Below are positions 43,465 through 45,126 of a stretch of DNA of 45,126 nucleotides, piece after piece. Under the pieces are notes generated by a model, which saw only the letters and a list, made by a program, of their open reading frames with translations, had not been told where the DNA came from and searched no databases. The stretch covers positions 1 to 45,126 of the forward strand of contig JAJZNA010000025.1 of the NCBI GenBank assembly GCA_021848065.1, given 5' to 3'. The position numbers were made by a program, and so were the translations under genes. Source of the DNA: Microcaldota archaeon. GTDB taxonomy: Archaea; Micrarchaeota; Micrarchaeia; Micrarchaeales; CABMGC01. Every line of letters begins with the position of its first letter. The stretch's first letter is position 1.

Positions 43465-44127
43465 TCATACGTAATGCTTGTAGCCCAGTATGCAGTACTG
43501 GAGAACTGATGGCGGATAGTTCTTGGGTGCATTAGGGCATTGTGGGATGTATCTCAAGGATTGTATCTGAACCACCGTGCCAGGCGCAGGTGCGGCTATC
43601 ATCTTGTTGCAGCCCTTATCTATGCATATGCCCTCGTGTGCAGGGTTAGGGCTTGCGCCGGATTCATAGAAGAATACTATGCTCCCTTTGGTGACCTGGC
43701 TTTTCTTGGCGAACTTCTTGAGCTTTTTGTCGTGCCATTGCTCCCAAGTTGTCCTGGGGAGATGTATGCCTACCCGCTTGTATACGTACTGCACCAGTCC
43801 CGAGCAGTCGAAGCAGCTTGGGCTGCTTCCGCCCCAGCAGTAAGGCACGCCCAGATACTTACGGGCTATGGCCACTATCCTCTTGTCGCGTTTGTAAACG
43901 CTTATGGAAGAAGACGAAGACGAGGAAGGGGATGCAGTGTGGTTTGCCCGTATTGTAGAATTTTGATAGGATAATAAGGAGGTGTAATTTGCTATTGTCT
44001 GATTCGGTTTCAGCAGTGCGGCGGTTGCCATTGCGGAATATGATAATACCGAAACCAGAACCACTGCAAATACAAATGCGGCCATTGATGCGCGGCCATG
44101 GAACATGCCGAACTTGGTTACGTGCAT
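43465..44127 (-). CDS. Secreted NlpC/P60 cysteine peptidase
   Basis: 220 aa. An N-terminal signal/anchor helix (SMAAFVFAVVLVSVLSYSAMATAAL) and a Ser-rich linker (SPSSSSSSSISVY) precede an NlpC/P60 domain: ARKYLGVPYCWGGSSPSCFDCSGLVQYVYKRVGIHLPRTTWEQ with the catalytic Cys in FDCSG, His in AHEGICIDKG, and a later polar residue. Several extra Cys may form disulfides. These enzymes cleave D-Glu/meso-DAP bonds in bacterial peptidoglycan, which archaea lack, so it may act on a neighbour cell or on another amide. TATA-like TTTAAGTA is ~28 bp upstream of ATG 44127. Confidence 0.88.
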   Translation of the reverse strand: MHVTKFGMFHGRASMAAFVFAVVLVSVLSYSAMATAALLKPNQTIANYTSLLSYQNSTIRANHTASPSSSSSSSISVYKRDKRIVAIARKYLGVPYCWGGSSPSCFDCSGLVQYVYKRVGIHLPRTTWEQWHDKKLKKFAKKSQVTKGSIVFFYESGASPNPAHEGICIDKGCNKMIAAPAPGTVVQIQSLRYIPQCPNAPKNYPPSVLQYCILGYKHYV

Positions 44128-44302
44128 GACAGAATTTCATGCATGTAGTCATACTTAAATCTTTTGAGGCAGTTACTGCAATATTTATCAGATTGCCTGA
44201 ATCAGGCAGGAAAAGAAAACGTGAAAGATGTAGTCTTGAGTTTTTATGCGGAAGAGGCTGCAACCAAAAGCATGATGCTTAATGCACACGTGAACATATT
44301 GT

Positions 44303-44320
44303 AAACTTCCTTAGAAGTTT
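44303..44320. promoter_or_regulatory. Hairpin immediately after the 16S rRNA 3' end
   Basis: AAACTTC-CTTA-GAAGTTT (7-bp stem, 4-nt loop) begins at the base following the anti-Shine-Dalgarno CACCTC. It may guide 3'-end processing or terminate the transcript. No tRNA-Ala or 23S follows. Confidence 0.5.
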
Positions 44321-45126
44321 GAGGTGATCTATCCACAGGTTCCCCTACGGATACCTTGTTATGCCTTAGCCCCCCTCACGGAACCTTAGTTCGAAAGCAT
44401 CACGAGGATGCTGCATCACTAAGGCCCCACTTGGATGACTTGGCAGGCGGTGTGTGCAAGGAGCGGGGACATATTCACCGCGCGTTGGTGACACGCGATT
44501 ACTAGGGATTCCAACTTCATGAGGGTGAGTTTCAACCCTCAATTCGGACCTGGACTGGCTTTGGGGGATTAGCGTCCCATTTCTGGGTAGCAACCCATTG
44601 TGCCAGCCTCTGTATGCCGCGTGTAGCCCTGGAGATTCGGGGCATACTGACGTACCGTCGCCCTCTCCTTCCTCCTACTTAAACGTAGGCGGTCTCGACA
44701 GAGTGCCTGACCCATCTCTGGACCAGTAGCAACTGTCAACGAGGATCTCGTTCGTTACCGGACTTAACCGGATAGTTCACACCACGAACTGACGATCGCC
44801 ATGCACCACCTCTCGGCTTGTCAGGTAAGATCTTTAGTCTGACCTTCACACTGCCGTCGCTCCAGGTAATGTTCCCGACGTTGAATTCAATTGAACCGTA
44901 GCATCCACCCCTTGTGTGCTCCCCCGCCAATTGCTTTAAGTTTCAATCTTGCGACCGTACTCCCCAGGCGGCAGACTTAACAGTTGTCCTACGGTACTGC
45001 ACTTATTCGTGATAAGTGCAACACCAGAGTCTGCATAATTTACTGCTAGGGCTACTCGGGTATCTAATCCGATTCGTTCTCCTAGCCTTCGTCACTCACC
45101 GTCGGATGTGTTCTGGTCAGGCGCCT
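44320..45126 (-). rRNA. rrs: 16S ribosomal RNA, 3' portion (5' part beyond the window)
   Basis: About 807 nt of small-subunit rRNA on the minus strand, running off the right edge. Landmarks read on that strand: ATTAGATACCC (E. coli ~785-795), AAACTTAAAGCAATTGGCGG (~907-926), GCACACACCGCC (~1392-1403), TAACAAGGTA (~1498-1507), GGGGAACCTGTGG (helix 45) and the end GATCACCTC with anti-Shine-Dalgarno CCTC. No intron is visible in this part. Several positions differ from near-universal sequence (see findings). The next gene downstream on the same strand is the NlpC/P60 peptidase 193 bp away, with no 23S or tRNA. Confidence 0.97.

Noticed and set aside
44366-44930. ORFs 44366-44593 and 44736-44930 on the minus strand
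   Set aside because: They lie within the 16S rRNA gene.
1-45126. CRISPR arrays, prophage or restriction-modification systems
   Set aside because: No regularly spaced repeats, cas, integrase, phage structural or methyltransferase genes were seen.

Overview
The window is archaeal. It carries an archaeal histone, an eRF1-type release factor, DUF373, a class III signal peptide (archaellin/pilin type), TATA boxes about 25-28 bp upstream of many start codons (leaderless genes), an intron in a tRNA, and a 16S rRNA ending in GATCACCTC. Heavy use of ATA and AGG codons, compact convergent and overlapping genes, an apparently unlinked 16S gene and many bacterial-like enzymes suggest a small-genome DPANN archaeon, most likely a Micrarchaeota/ARMAN-like lineage. 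That placement is inference; no database was searched.

Layout. 1-101: 5' end of a TnpB-type gene cut by the window edge. 249-4670: an acyl/acetyl module with thiolase, DUF35 and acyl carrier protein on +, then holo-ACP synthase, acetate kinase and phosphotransacetylase in one minus-strand operon. 4817-7543: three tandem class III signal peptide + LamG surface/pilin proteins with nearly shared N- and C-terminal cassettes and divergent centres. 7627-8025: small membrane protein. 8283-8369: tRNA-Leu(UAG). 8435-11590: serS-HAD-prf1 operon. 11696-14110: histone, a GlcNAc-1-P transferase-like membrane enzyme and a membrane GT2. 14100-17121: M1 aminopeptidase and peroxiredoxin. 17211-18811: a duplicated-domain protein with an EF-Tu-like protein lacking GTPase motifs. 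18808-22140: PLD-like membrane protein, SIMPL protein, prephenate dehydratase, aspartate carbamoyltransferase. 22370-27902: intron-containing tRNA-Ser(UGA), then gatC-gatA-gatB-aspS-HAD. 28141-31611: glutamine synthetase, phosphoesterase, S2P protease. 31708-36189: SMC with an unusual signal peptidase. 36193-37737: unknown small genes, including a 58-aa ORF missing from the track. 37841-41373: DUF373, two-piece lipoate ligase, IS605-like end hairpins, lipoyl synthase. 41431-44127: unknown protein, RdgB, MazG-like, a degenerate LAGLIDADG protein and a secreted NlpC/P60 peptidase. 44320-45126: 3' part of the 16S rRNA on the minus strand.

Functional themes. GatCAB beside a bacterial-type, probably non-discriminating AspRS implies that Asn-tRNA is made by transamidation. 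LipA plus split LplA/LplB implies protein lipoylation by both synthesis and salvage. RdgB and MazG-like share one symmetric TATA region and both clean nucleotide pools. The acyl module is the least expected part: ACP, its activating enzyme, and AckA-Pta are uncommon in archaea. The 16S has paired changes in the decoding-site helix 44 that keep pairing but replace the near-universal U1406-U1495 pair by C-G.
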